Below are positions 11,706-59,395 of a DNA stretch of 62,000 nucleotides, piece after piece. Source of the DNA: Cristatella mucedo. Its lineage: Eukaryota; Bryozoa; Phylactolaemata; Cristatellidae. The position numbers and the translations under genes were made by a program. The stretch is taken from contig WPIO01000019.1 in NCBI GenBank assembly GCA_009760855.2, forward strand, positions 2,787,501 to 2,849,500, given 5' to 3'. The notes beneath the pieces were generated by a model. The model had not been told where the DNA came from. It made no database searches and was given only the letters and a program-made list of their open reading frames with translations. Each line of letters begins with the position of its first letter. Position 1 is the stretch's first letter.

Positions 11706-12122
11706 GCAATTGCATGTCGGCAGGCCGCACCCTCCCGCTTGCCGGTGGTCTGGCTCTCAAGCCGGACCTGGTCATTGACAACGGCACTGATCTAGTAATT
11801 GTGGATGTGACAGTGCCATTCGATAGCAGCGAGGATGCTCTGACAGCAGCAATAAATATGCAGCCATTTCCCGGTCTTTCCTGACCACTGGCTACCAGTC
11901 AGCAGTGGTGAGGTCCTTCGTGGTCGGGGCTCTCGGTAGCTGCAGGCCAAAAAATGAAGCTTGCCTTTCCAAACTCGGCATCCCGAGCTCGGAAAGGATG
12001 ACTTTAAGGCGACACCGAGTCTCCGACGCCCTTACCGGCTCGGAAGCCGTGTAGTCCCTGTTCCTGAACCGGGAGGCCCGGGTAGCACGCTCGACCAAGG
12101 CAGGGCAGGGCACGGCCGGCTA
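11706..12122 (+). pseudogene. R2/NeSL-like element: restriction-like endonuclease C-terminus
   Basis: It encodes LAGGLALKPDLVIDNGTDLV and VIVDVTVPFDSSEDA, the REL nuclease core region, then VRSFVVGALGSCRPKNEACL. A frameshift lies near 11880 and an in-frame stop near 12053. The (TA)n array follows the end. Confidence 0.85.
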
Positions 12123-12153
12123 ATACATGTATACTAGTTAACAAAATTCTCGA

Positions 12154-12156
<3 letters not shown>

Positions 12157-12245
<89 letters not shown>
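12157..12245. repeat. (TA)n microsatellite
   Basis: About 89 nt of TA with two TAAA interruptions, just after the R2/NeSL-like element. Confidence 0.95.
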
Positions 12246-12249
12246 GGTT

Positions 12250-13217
12250 TAAGCAGTGTTGGAGCCAGAATTTTTAGGCAGGGGTGAGCCTGCCACGCAT
12301 GATAAACACGGAGGAAATTGCAAGTATTTTATTCCCCACGGGCGCCGAAAGCGACAATTTATCTTGGGCTGGTACGTTGAGGGTTCGGCGCAGGTGCAAG
12401 AGCTGTACGCGGCGCGAACCGGTCCTGCCGGCTTAAACTTCGAGAAACCCCGAAGTCGTGGTATAGCGCACCATCATGCCCGCCTGCAGAATCATCATTA
12501 TTATTATAATTATCGCTAGCGATGTTCCCGACCCGGAGGGCTAACCGCTGCAGCACAAGATGCGAGCCGACGCAGGAAGCTTCGCTCGTCTCCCAAGTTG
12601 CACTTAGCTGCTCGTCGCCGCAGGTTTGGTCTCCCGCTATCCCGAAGCGTCTCGTAGAATCTCGCACGAGTGACAGCAGCTGCCGGCCGGCGAACTCGTC
12701 CGCGCGTCTCACTTTTATTCTCTCTCGGTGGCTGAACTTTTGAACTTTCGAACTCGGACATGGCTGCCGTGCTGGCGGCCCCAACTCTTGGCGGCCATTC
12801 TTAGGTTCATCCGTCTCATTAATTCGCTTCAAACCCTCGGCTGGTGGCATTCTGGCTTGCCTACCAACCTAGAATCTTGGTTAATGTAGCCTATTAGTCA
12901 GCCGACTGCCCGGACTGTATCATCCATCCGTGCGATTGCTCCACTCACTGCGAGCTATTCGCGCCTACTCTGACTAGATCTGCCGCCTCCTTCGGATCGA
13001 GCTCCGTCGCTTCGACTCCGATCCCAGCGCTCTCTCGCATCGCTCGCTCCGACTTAACCATTGCGTGGCAACAGGTCTTTCAGGCTAGATGCGCGCCTCG
13101 CGTTTGCTTCGCGCGTCTCAGTTAAAATCCGTAGACTCCAAGGGCTCGACGCGTGCTTGCATATCTATGTGTAAATGGCGGTTTCATACCTAATACATTA
13201 CAAAATGCGCCGCTACT
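12250..13217. other. No gene recognised
   Basis: GC-rich sequence with overlapping open frames on both strands (the longest is 163 residues, minus). There are no family motifs. Confidence 0.5.
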
Positions 13218-13312
13218 ATAATAATAATAATAATAATAATAATGCACTTGATAAAGTGCCCTAAGAGAACTCAATCTCTTTCTAGGCGCTTTACATTTGC
13301 TGCAAAGTAATT
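13218..13312 (-). mobile_element. Family A LINE 3' end only
   Basis: The plus strand has (TAA)n at 13219-13243 then cacttgataaagtgccctaagagaactcaatc and aggcgctttacatttgc, the complement of the family A tail. Confidence 0.8.
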
Positions 13313-14309
13313 GTAAATTCTTATGGACCAAAAGGTATGTGCGTATTCTGTTTTGTGTTGGCACTAGCGAGCTTTGCAGTAGCGACCCTCTCGTTAGTAC
13401 CCATAGTTCGTTGCAGCCGCATCCGCCAAGCTTTGAGTTCGGGCGGAAACGGAACGCTCGACGCGACGTAGAAATTGGCGGCAGAGGTTGATAAGTCGCC
13501 CCGTGCTGGCGCTCTAGCGCCACACAGATCTGGCGTCCGTCGATTCAGCTTCGCGGAAGCGAGCGGCTCGCTGCTGAAAAACCTGAGAGATTGCAAGCAC
13601 TCGCTGCGATTGGCTGGTGGCAGTGCGGAATGGCGGGTAGCCTAGGCTGCTGACCTCTTCCGCGCGGGCGGACACCAGCGGCTCGGAGCGTCTGCGCCAG
13701 CTCCTCTTCCTCATTCGAATCGCCCGTCGGACATTTGTCCGGTGCGGTGTGCCTCTCTCGAGCCGATCCAAGCTTTTCCTGTCTTTCCTACTCTTTCGGG
13801 CGAGTCGGCGCCCAAATCCGGCGGTCGCCTTCGGCAGCGCAGCATTTCCTCAATCGACGGCAATCCCCAACAGCTTACGCAACGTCGTATGCGACCGTCG
13901 CTCGCGCTGTTTTGCGCTCAGCTACGGCCCGAACGCGCTTATACCGTAATATATTTTTTCAGCGAGAGAAATCTCGGCATTTCGCACCCGCCCGAGCGGC
14001 GGAACCGCGCCACTTTTCGCCGTTCAAAAAAAGGAACGTCCGGCGGCGCATGCGCAGACAGCTGCTGTCGCTGCTGCTGCGCCCCCTGCCGCAAGCGCGG
14101 CGAGGGCGCCGAAACCTCGCTGTTTCGTTGCTTCGTGGTTTCTGCAGCGCCGCGCCGAGCGTCGGAGCCGCCGCTGCCGCCTGCTCGACGCTTCACCTCT
14201 GTCAGAAGCGTGGCGCGAACGCCAGAGGGCCGCGCGTGCTATGGCTTCCTCGCGCGAGCCGGCGAGCCTCGTTCGGCGTCTGCCCGCGTCGCAGCGTCCG
14301 GCGGACGGC
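13313..14309. other. 3' flank of CCDC40, CpG-rich
   Basis: It probably contains the CCDC40 3' UTR, with an AATATA-like signal near 13955 (minus). The plus-strand open frames of 301 and 422 residues that start here run through exon 18 in antisense and show no family motifs. Confidence 0.5.
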
Positions 14310-50910
<36,601 letters not shown>

Positions 50911-50918
50911 GGTGTTTA

Positions 50919-50932
50919 GTTGCTATGGTATG
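50919..50932 (+). promoter_or_regulatory. X-box-like (RFX) site just 5' of the CCDC40 start
   Basis: The sequence is GTTGCT-AT-GGTATG, 9 nt upstream of the proposed ATG. The left half fits the RFX half-site RYYNYY perfectly; the right half deviates at its last two bases. RFX X-boxes near the start codon are known in ciliary genes. That it works here is inference. Confidence 0.35.
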
Positions 50933-51539
50933 TGGAGCTCTTACATATCGGAAGTACTAATGTGCATGTATCCGGTGCCGCCGACTCGGACCTCCTGGTC
51001 TCTCGCGGACCTTTTAATCTCTTGTAAGTCTACCTGTTGGACTGTGACTAAGCGACCCGGTAGTATTTTAAGGGCAGTTCCTTGAATCGGATAATATTAA
51101 TTGGTCTAGCCGCCGCTTCCGGTCGCATTTTGAGGACACCCATTTAGAGGAACAGTTCGCGGCTCTCGAAAGCTTAGGGCAATATACCTCAATGAAGGCC
51201 CATCTTTTGCCACTGTGAGGCTCCTGGCACCGGGCGGCTTGCAGGGGCCCGGATGGGCCGTATGAGCCCAGCTGCTCATGACATGGGGTCCTCACTTAAG
51301 TCACTCGTGACATTTCGTTACAAATCACTGAAATCAAATTACTGACCAACGGACCGGCAAAGCCGACAATCGTATGTCCACATTACAATTTCAAACAGCT
51401 GTAAGCCTGTCGAGCACTTAACTATAGAATTGGAAATTTACAGTTCTAGCTTTGCAATGCACATTTCACGTGCTGACTGCTGACAGTTAGCTATGTATGA
51501 ACATGTCGAAGTTCGAACCATGAAAAGTCACGGGTAATG

Positions 51540-53650
51540 CACTTCAGAATCAACATCTCTCAGATGGTTCTGCTCGATACTCAACAGGCTAAGCATGTCC
51601 AGACGCTCGTGCGACATCGTTGATCTGAGATTATTCTTAATCAGCGTTAGCTTGCTGAATGACCGCTCACCTGAACAGTTCTTAACCGTGGGTGGAGCAA
51701 AGGAAAATGTGCAGCGCGATCTCTGTGTTCACAAACGTGCTACGGAGGCCATTATCAACAATGAAGCGCTTCAACTGAATTTCGATTTTGCTACACATTA
51801 GTAGCATTGTCTGTATCGTCATTCCCATCTTCCTCTAGGTCGCCTGACAACGACGCTTGCAATGCTTCCTTTCCCAACTTTATTTGCAGAGCTACCTTAA
51901 ATTTTAATAAATTTTCGGCTTGTTCAGGCTGCAGATCGGAGGCACAGCAATTTGACGAATTCGCTTGCACTCTCTCAAATTTCTGCATCAGAAAGTGGTG
52001 AAATTTTACGCAAAACAGCAAATCAGTGGGCCAATTCAGCATATGCTTCCTTGTGCTTCGACAGTGCAGCAGCAAGGCTGTCGATCATAACGATAAATGT
52101 CTCAGTAAGGATATTATCAAGTGGTTGCAACTGAATCTTGGTTTCCGTGCCGGATTCGTCAAATCTGCGATTTCGTCTGCATACTCACTCACTGAGATAA
52201 GCCCGATAGTTTTCATAGCGTGACAGGCGTTTGTGCCGAGTGCTTCAAAGCGGTCGAACTGTTCACGAAGGTTTTGGACATACATCTGCAGTGAATCATA
52301 AATCACAGCAATAGAATCCAAGTTTTGATCAGCTGACTGCAACGACTGCTGTTGGCTTGGAATCTTTCGAGAACCTTCTGCCAGAGAGCAGCCATTATGC
52401 CATCTCAAGGCACTGCGTTCGATCGTGCAATCCTCTGGCTTCTTGACCCGTCTCTGCCTTGTGGTCGCTCACTTTGTCATCTATAATCTCCTCCAGAGCT
52501 TCGACTGTAACGTCAAAGTCCCTCACCAGAGCATTTGCTGCATCGAATAATGCCGACCGCAGTGTGTCCGATAGTCTCTTTACTGTTAGCCGGCCTGCAA
52601 TCTGTTCCAGCTTGTCCTTGAGAATGGCCCAGCATGCTGTCGAGCCAGCATTAAACACCAACAGCCATAGGAAAAAGTCGAAGAGCGACACGACAGAACC
52701 GGCACGACAGGCTGCAGCTCACTGACCAACGAGGTTCAAGGAGTGACCTGAACCTGAAGCAGGCAGGCTATCTATGACGATTTACCTATAAGAGCCTGCA
52801 CACCTCTGTATTTGCCGATTATGTTCCTGGTGCTGGTTCTATAGACTGTCAGCGACAATCGCCGATTTCCCCCCCCCCAGCTGTAAAGCAGCTGTAAAGA
52901 ATTTGAAGCAAGCTATCTGCAAGCAGTTCACCTTTGTGACCTTGCCTGGGTAGAAATGTAAGGAACTGTGCGACAGGGCCAGAAGGCAACACGTGACGAA
53001 CAATCACTGTCAGCTGATCCCGGTTCGTTATACTAGGCATCGAATAGACTGAGGTGGAGAAATACTTAGCAGACTGAACTTCAACCATAATCCATTCGGC
53101 AACTGACTGGCCTATCAGCTGAATTAGTTGACTGCAGGTGTAGCCAGACAGGTATGCAGTGTGTCCTTCTCCCTTGTTAGCACGTATCTGCAGGTTTTTG
53201 CCATGAAGGGATACAATTTTGATATTTGTTTAAGGTTTTGCAAATAATTGTCATTATGGACAGAGCCGACGATCTGGTTGTCGCCACCAAATCGATGCCA
53301 CATTCTGATAAAAGGAAATAGTTTCAGACCACAGCTCGAAAACTGTACACGATTTCTCATGTTGCTTGTTACGCTGCTTTATTAGTGCTTGATCAACACG
53401 TTTAGCTGATTCACGTCGCGTTAGCAGTTTAATCACGGATGCTCGATGAGTAGAATTGACCTCGTGCTTCATGATTTGTTGATTATTACGCTTCCAATTG
53501 CAAAAACTTTCTGTGCCGAAGGCACTTCTGGTGGCACTAGCTTACACGCGAAGCAAAATAGACAGAGCGTAGGTGGTGAATAGCACAGCCAGTCACGATC
53601 GATGTTCCTATTACAGTGGTTGAGATGGTTTGAACAGGTCATGTAACCAT
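51540..53650 (-). pseudogene. Decayed hAT transposase (ZMYM1/TTF zinc-finger type)
   Basis: Pieces of one transposase lie in order in several minus-strand frames. RDWLCYSPP...FCFACKL and FGTESFCNWKRNNQQIMKHE (about 53640-53440) are a TTF-type zinc finger. YNDNYLQNLKQISKLYPFM, then EVQSAKYFSTSVYSMPSI and QLTVIVRHVLPSG, form the DUF4371 region. AILKDKLEQIAGRLTVKRLS and CTIERSALRWHNGCSLAEG-like segments are the hAT middle. ERSFSKLTLIKNNLRSTMSH (about 51680-51600) is the C-terminal hAT dimerisation segment. Frameshifts, stops and a poly-C insertion near 52870 break it, so it is not functional. It lies between CCDC40 and the transporter. Terminal inverted repeats were not identified. Confidence 0.85.
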
Positions 53651-54025
53651 TTCTTGGCTTTTTACGTGGGTTGTATAGACAGGTCTGGTTGGATTAAAAT
53701 GCTAGTCCCAACGGGAAAACTGCGCACTAACTGCTCTCCCCAGGACTCACATATGTCATCGACGATCTTGACTAGCCATTTGCCAAGACGTTTAGAGTAG
53801 CAGACAGCTGCTGCTTAGATGAGCGGGAGGGGGCCTTGGGTGCAGGGTGCTTCCCTTGCACAGTGCCATAGTGCCAACCCATAAAGATAGGCCTTCCTCC
53901 AAGCTTTCCTCCTACTTTGATGCAATAGGAGGGGACCTGTAACAATACTCACATGGTCTATGCCTGGAGCTTTTATCTGACAATGTTTACCTCGGGGTTC
54001 ACCGAGACCCATTGACAAAAAGTAC

Positions 54026-54115
54026 TAGCTGATTTAACAGCCTTTTTTTGTATGGCAGCAGACTCTGAGGTCGTGAAGAGCAACCACCTTACCTAGCCTG
54101 ACATCACGGCTCACC
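54026..54115 (-). mobile_element. SINE1, internally deleted
   Basis: The plus strand has tagctgatttaacagcctttttttgtatggcagcag, then jumps to gaggtcgtgaagagcaaccaccttacctagcctgacatcacggctc. The B box and half of the body are missing. Confidence 0.75.
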
Positions 54116-54699
54116 TTAGCCCAATGACATCGGAGTACATCGTGCAAACCTTCATGTCTAGAATGTCCGATTGGCTGTGCACGGCCTAAGGGAATGGCCG
54201 AGTGAGCTGTGGCTTAGTAGATTGAAATTTTCGTTGAAGCATTGTGGCTATGTTGCTCTTCGTAAGCAGGAGGGTGGTCTTTGCGCAGCCTCGAACTGAG
54301 GATACCATATAGCAAGTAACCCATGGCATGTGCATCCTAAAGGAATTATAGCACTGCAAAAAGCTCATCGGAAGAATTTTGAGCAAGAGTCGCGCAGTGG
54401 CTGAGCTGAGCAGCTATCGAGCAGCAGTCGTGGTGATCCACTCCCAGCATTTGCTCGTGGTAGCAAAGAATCAAATGAACCCTTTAATTGTGTACATGCC
54501 TCGGCTTAATGGGGTTCTTGGGCAACGACATAACAAGTCTGCTAGTTCCATTAAGAAACCAGGCATCAGATTCAGCTTTTTAGGTGGGTTTGCGATTGAG
54601 ACGAAACACACTGTAGTTGGCCAGCTGTATGTAAACGCCCTAACTGTAGAGCCATTGGGCATTTGAATACACTTTCAGAAACTCCGAGTAAAGTAAAGT

Positions 54700-54858
54700 C
54701 AGCTGATTCAGCAGTCTCATTTATGTAGAGGCAGAGGAGTCTTAAATGCTGTCAACTCTACTTGCAGTGAACCATAATTATAATCAATTGTCTGCAGCAA
54801 GAATCGATCACACGACCTAGGTCGTTAATTGCAAGTACCTCATCCAACATCGAGGTCA
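54700..54858 (-). mobile_element. SINE1, old copy
   Basis: The plus strand has tcagctgattcagcagtctcatttatgtag, gaatcgatcacacgacctaggtcgtt and cacctcatccaacatcgaggtc-like ends. Order is kept; identity is low. Confidence 0.55.
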
Positions 54859-54859
54859 G

Positions 54860-54930
54860 CTCAATAATAATAATAAAAATACACTTGGTAAAGCACCCTC
54901 AAAGAAGTTGCATCACTGATAAGTCAAAAT
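54860..54930 (-). mobile_element. Degenerate family A LINE 3' end
   Basis: The plus strand has aataataataataaaaatacacttggtaaagcaccctcaaagaa, matching the complement of the tail and one arm of the hairpin. The rest has diverged. Confidence 0.6.
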
Positions 54931-56250
54931 TTTAATCAACCTTGAAACGATAATATGCTTAACGTTGTACAACAAATCCTAGTTACTCATAAGGTAACTT
55001 TTGTATAGCAACTCGATTAGCCTAAAAACGAATTATAGTCATCGGGAGTTTAGTGTGCTTGGCAGTACTTGCAAGTATTAAGTCTTAACGAATCAGAGAC
55101 CAAGCATTAACCTAAATTCACCAGTGCAATACATTTTGCCGTGTGCGGCTGTGTTGATTTCACAAGACCCAACCCAAGCCCTTACTGCCAATAGTATGGA
55201 CTACAGTGAGCCTTTCAAATCAGCTTGACTGGTGCTGTCATGCTGTCTGATCGGGAATGCATTTTAAATGTGTTTCACTGAAAATTTATCTTACCGCCAA
55301 ATGGAATTGACTACTCACTAGCACCTACCTGTACATACCATACATAGAAAATATGCTCCCCATTCATCATCAGTGTTTTCAGGCTATACCAGAAAACAGA
55401 GCTACGTGGTTTTACAAAATAGATGGCCGCTTGACATATCTGCATGATACTACGTCTGTAACTGTTCCTCACGCATAGTCATTCACATACCTCTCCAGTA
55501 CAAAGTGTGTTTGAAGTGCACTCACGCCCTCGGGCTAGCTGCTCTTGCAGCTAGCCAATCCTGCCTCATAGATAGTTCAACTCTTTCCAAATCGTGCAGT
55601 GGACGCGTGCAGTAGCACGAATTGTTTTGGCAGATAACGTTTTCGGTTGTAGTTTAAGCACGATGCCACGGTTGCAGTTTAAGCATGATGCCACTAGATC
55701 CTGGTCCTTTGTCACAGCATAGAACTTGCGGCCTAGAACCAGTAAGCATTTCCAACGATGTATGACATTTTAAACGTTGATGTATTGCCTGGAGATTGTC
55801 GGCCTGACAGTAATGTCCTAATTCCCTGGCTTGCTATTCCTAGCAAGCGAATAATGGCACTTAATGGTCCAACCAAATCGCCAGCAAAAATAGAAAGGGT
55901 ACCGTGTGCTTTCCTTACGATACGACTGGCTTGATGCAAGTGGAACTAAAGCGTGCAAAGCTAGACAGTTTAGCAGGTTTCTCAAAAGCGATGAGCACAT
56001 GTGCGCTCTAGGTGACATGTATGCACTGAATGTAAAATGTGTATACTGATCAAATGAAAACAATGTATTGTACTCGCCAAAAACTTAGCCATGATAACAG
56101 TTTAACAATTGGTTGAAAATAAAAGTTTCCACTCATCTTGGACTAAGAATGAGCTCAGAGTACCAATCATGCAAGTCACTGGTATACATGGCAGCACGGT
56201 CATGGTTGCTTATCCATGAATGAGCAAATACCAATAGCGCACAAATCACG

Positions 56251-56450
56251 TCAGAGTGTAAGCTCTGAATAGGACAAATTACGAATAATCTCCCTGATCG
56301 TGATGTAAAGACTAGCACCGCCACCAATAGTGGAGATCACGATAATGAAGATGTTCTTTGCAACCACCCACTTTGATATGTGCATCTTTTCCAGTTTGAT
56401 ATGGAATACGCACGGAAGTATAAACGCAAGCATGGTGCAACCAATCGCAC
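56251..56450 (-). CDS. SLC36-like transporter, terminal exon
   Basis: The acceptor is catttgtag. It encodes GAIGCTMLAFILPCVFHIKL, the linker EKMHISKW, then VVAKNIFIIVISTIGGGASL and a short tail, with TGA at 56253-56251. No poly(A) signal AATAAA was seen in the next 150 nt. Confidence 0.8.
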
Positions 56451-58712
56451 CTACAAATGGCAGATAAACCTTCCTTATACTGTAGCAAACGGGTAGAATT
56501 TCTGACAGCAGGCAAGCAAGGTATGCTAGGGACCGCCAAGTGCTGCTTTTCATTAACATGTAGGCAAATGGCCGAAAGCACTATAGTTACAGACCGAAGC
56601 CAAAACGAACATGAAATTATAAGGTTAAAGCACAGACAAAGTCATCTGGATGAGCAGGTATGTAGACACTAGAGCGATTGCCAACGTCTTCATCTTAAAC
56701 TGTAACGAACAATGTCCTTGGGGATGTGCATATACCGCTGTTCAAAAACTCACATACAAACACATACTCGCATTTCTTGAACTAAGTAATGCTATGATCC
56801 CCATCACAGAAGTGGACTACAGCAAGTCAACACCGATGACCACAAGTGGCCCGAGCTTCAAACCCCACAAAATGACCTGGTGTAGTTGATAGAGGCCCCG
56901 TTTTGTCAGGATTGCGTATGGATCAGGAATGAACTCTTCTAGCTTAATTTGATTTATTCTACTTCTAATTGGCAGGATCTCACATGATGGTGAACTGAAA
57001 TGACACTCATAAAACAATATGCCGAACTAGCCACGACTGCCTGATACAAACAGGTTGTAGTTATTATTATTATTATTGTCATTTGAATTGTTATGCCGAA
57101 ATTGGGCCAGTGCAGAAATAAGTTAGCATTGTGGAACTTGCACAATTCTTATGCAAGAAAATCTTCTCTTCTACTGCTAACTCTGACACATTTTGTCCAG
57201 CTGTCTTGTGCTGCTACTGCTATGCCACTTCCTCCTTCTACTGCCCTTTTAATTTTGCTGTCCTTTTGACTTTCTCTGGGTCGTGTGATGATGTCATTCA
57301 GCTTTGAATGAGTAATATAAAACTCTCCAGCATAGCAACCACTTAGTCTTTGTGACTTTGTGGAGTTACTCGTGGATATAGATACAGCAACCTCAATTTC
57401 TTCTCATGAAGCTCATTGAATTTGATGCCTACACAACCCCTGTAGCACACCAGCAAAATGTCGATAGTCATTAGATTTTAGGGCTCATATGCACGTGACA
57501 AGTGCATTTGACAGAATCACACATTCGAATGTCAAAACATAAATTTTTTGAACAGCCAACAACTGACAGTTTAAACCACTTCTCGCCGACCTGCACTAGC
57601 TACCAGTCATCAAGCAACGGATCGACTTTAAAGTTTTGTCTCTCACTTTTAGGTCATTTCATTCTTTGGCTCCAGCCTATCTCTCAGACATACCCCCCAA
57701 CAGGCCAAGCATCGTACCACCCGCTTTTTGGAATCCAACAGTTTACCAATATCTCGTACAAACCTCAAATCCTTTGGAGACCGTGCATTTAGTTCGTATG
57801 CTCCCAAAGCCTGGAACTCACTCCCTACTTGCGTCACAGCATCCCCTGAATTGACCACATTAAAAAAGAACTTGAAAACACACCTAATTAGGACAGCATT
57901 TAGTGGGTTCCTGTGATTCGTCCTTCATGTGCTTATGCATGCTGACACTGTGCATGCTGCCACTAACCATATTTGCTTGCTGACCCTGTGCATGTTACCC
58001 CTAACCATGTTTTTCATGTTTATCAAGCATGATATTACTCACCATTTAATTGCATTTCCCTTTGCAGCAAATGTAATGCGCCTAGAAAGAGATTGAGTTC
58101 TCTAAGGGTGCTTTATCAAGTGAATTAATATTATTGTTATTATTAGTATTATTTAAATAAGCCGAAGAAGACCGATATAGCATGTCTACGTGAATCCTCA
58201 GAATCCGGATCTAAGTAGCTAACCTGTAAATGCAATCAGGTATGCGAAGACTTGACGGAAGGCCACGCCCAGGGCTCCAGCCAGAAGCACCAACAAGATT
58301 CTCATCACAGACCGTTTCCACGAGGCCACCTAAATAAACGTCCAAAACAAAACAGCATCAGATTGTCTGCAAATCAGAATCTCGTTAAGTGCTGTGCAAC
58401 TAACTGTGCCACCTTCTGCACATGCTCATGCAATTGTCAAGTCATTCAATTAGTGATCATTTTCTGATGTGTGCAAAAGCTCGGGCAGACACAACAGCAT
58501 CGGCTGATGTTGCGGACCAAAGAAGCAATCTCTAGACGTTCACCTAACTAGACTTTGGTGACTGCACAGCGAACTCACATGAGATGACGAACCAGCAGAC
58601 AGCATGATTGGACTAAACTCGGATGGTGAGTCAATTGCAGCCAAGTCATCTTCTGATTCTGTTGCAGATGAGTAATTGGCTCGGCTTCTTCGGCAGCAAT
58701 TAGTAGCCTTGG
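56251..58712 (-). CDS. SLC36-like amino-acid transporter (Aa_trans family), 3' part of gene
   Basis: Three minus-strand exons (58579-58712, 58224-58329, 56251-56450) join in phase. The product begins with a hydrophilic Ser/Asp/Glu-rich loop (SATESEDDLAAIDSPSEF). A short positively charged turn (WKRSVMR) and three membrane segments follow: LLVLLAGALGVAF, then GAIGCTMLAFILPCVFHI, then KNIFIIVISTIGGG. The tail is SYSELTL and a stop. This is the layout of the last three helices of proton-coupled amino-acid transporters (R..LV......I......L.ISLVG...S..LA.I.PP......K......G...GTY.AL). Upstream exons with the earlier helices are not visible, so the gene probably extends past the right edge. It could instead be an SLC38 or AVT-type member of the same superfamily. 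Confidence 0.75.
57125..57385 (+). mobile_element. Diverged family B LINE 3' fragment
   Basis: ttgtggaacttgcacaattcttatgcaag, tgctactgctatgccact, and cttagtctttgtgactttgtggagttac occur in the same order as in the 42350-42700 copy, with many changes. Confidence 0.6.
57570..58145 (+). mobile_element. Family A LINE 3' fragment with tail
   Basis: Plus strand: LNHFSPTCT, VLSLTFRSFHSLAPAYLSDI, SFGDRAFSSYAPKAWNSLPT, LKTHLIRTAFSGFL, the 3' UTR hairpin and an (ATT)n tail at 58126-58153. It lies in the intron before the transporter's terminal exon, antisense. Confidence 0.88.
58224..58329 (-). CDS. SLC36-like transporter, internal exon (transmembrane helix)
   Basis: The acceptor is gtttatttag and the donor ttacag|gttagc. 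It encodes VASWKRSVMRILLVLLAGAL and on to FAYLIAFT, a membrane helix preceded by positive charges. Phase 1 at exit fits the next exon (G|GT, Gly). Confidence 0.78.
58579..58712 (-). CDS. SLC36-like transporter, internal exon (hydrophilic loop)
   Basis: The acceptor cttttttag is strong and the donor tctcat|gtgagt. It encodes KATNCCRRSRANYSSATESE and on to MLSAGSSSH. It starts with two bases of a split codon, so at least one exon lies upstream. Confidence 0.7.
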
Positions 58713-59395
58713 CTAAAAAAGACAAAAATATGACAGCCCGCTTCAAAATTTTGCCGAAAAAGTCACAATAAACTGCATGCACTAGCTGTGTATGCACAGG
58801 TAGCCCATCGCTGCAGCACTCAGAAAGCGGTGCCCAACTGGGAGAGGCCGAATAAATTTAAAGTTTTGCTGAGGTCAATCAGTTAACTCCTTACAAGTAG
58901 AGCAGAGCAATCTACACACTCATCTCTTTGCTCTTCGGTACCACATGCTGCAGATCATTAATGATGCATATGGGCTGTCATGATGCACTATTCCATCAGA
59001 GACCTTCACAGCATCCAAAGGCAGAGGCAATACAAGTTCAAATTAATCATTACAGGAATAATACATCAACTGCCGATCGTTGGCCGCGACAAAAACTGCT
59101 CTCCCAGTACTCAGGGACGATAGAGTGAGTATCCAGGGACTTCATAGCTTAAACTATAGATTTATGTGTTCAGGAATCGGCTGGTGATTAACCAATAAAA
59201 AGTCACCCAAAAGGAGGATGCGCCGTACAAAGCACAGACTTTAACGGCATATAAAAAAGTCTGGGTCTATCCTCGATCTAGCCGTGTCTACAACCGGAGC
59301 TTTATTAGACATGCTAAAGTTGTGTACTTAATTTGCCAGCCAGCCTGACCCTAAGCAAATTTACAAGACAACGAATAATTTGCTTATTAAGGCTA
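58713..59395. other. No exon recognised upstream of the transporter exons
   Basis: An acceptor at 58713 requires an exon further upstream, but no transmembrane-helix exon with good splice sites was seen here or to 62000. Confidence 0.5.

Larger units (their letters stand above)
7260..12122 (+). mobile_element. R2/NeSL-like non-LTR retrotransposon with restriction-like endonuclease, split by four insertions
   Basis: In order, plus strand: a possible Ala-rich N-terminal part (7300-7550); the pre-RT block with LQRLYAFNRTKAVREIL and RLRRPRNTSPGAE (8240-8570); RFVRPITLLPTL (8690-8720); LLSQQKGFVLGVEGC (about 8995-9045); RT motif A FLDIQNAFGSIP (about 9120); RT motif C LADDLALFSG (about 9860); a thumb-like region with KSDALRTSLLPRLDYH; the CCHC knuckle CRLCRMEAETVCHVLSHC (about 11470-11523); and the endonuclease region KPDLVID...VIVDVTVPFD, ending SFVVGALGS. 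This domain order is that of the R2/NeSL group. Frameshifts and stops make it dead. Insertions sit at about 8735-8933 (SINE1), 9345-9790 (LINE B), 10081-10615 and 11605-11705 (LINE A). The 5' boundary is uncertain. Confidence 0.85.
53651..56250. other. Intergenic: no gene recognised
   Basis: It contains two SINE1 copies and a LINE A tail (54026-54930). The 95-residue plus frame at 54379-54666 and the minus frames at 55733-56063 match nothing I know. 54950-56250 includes the transporter's 3' flank. Confidence 0.55.
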
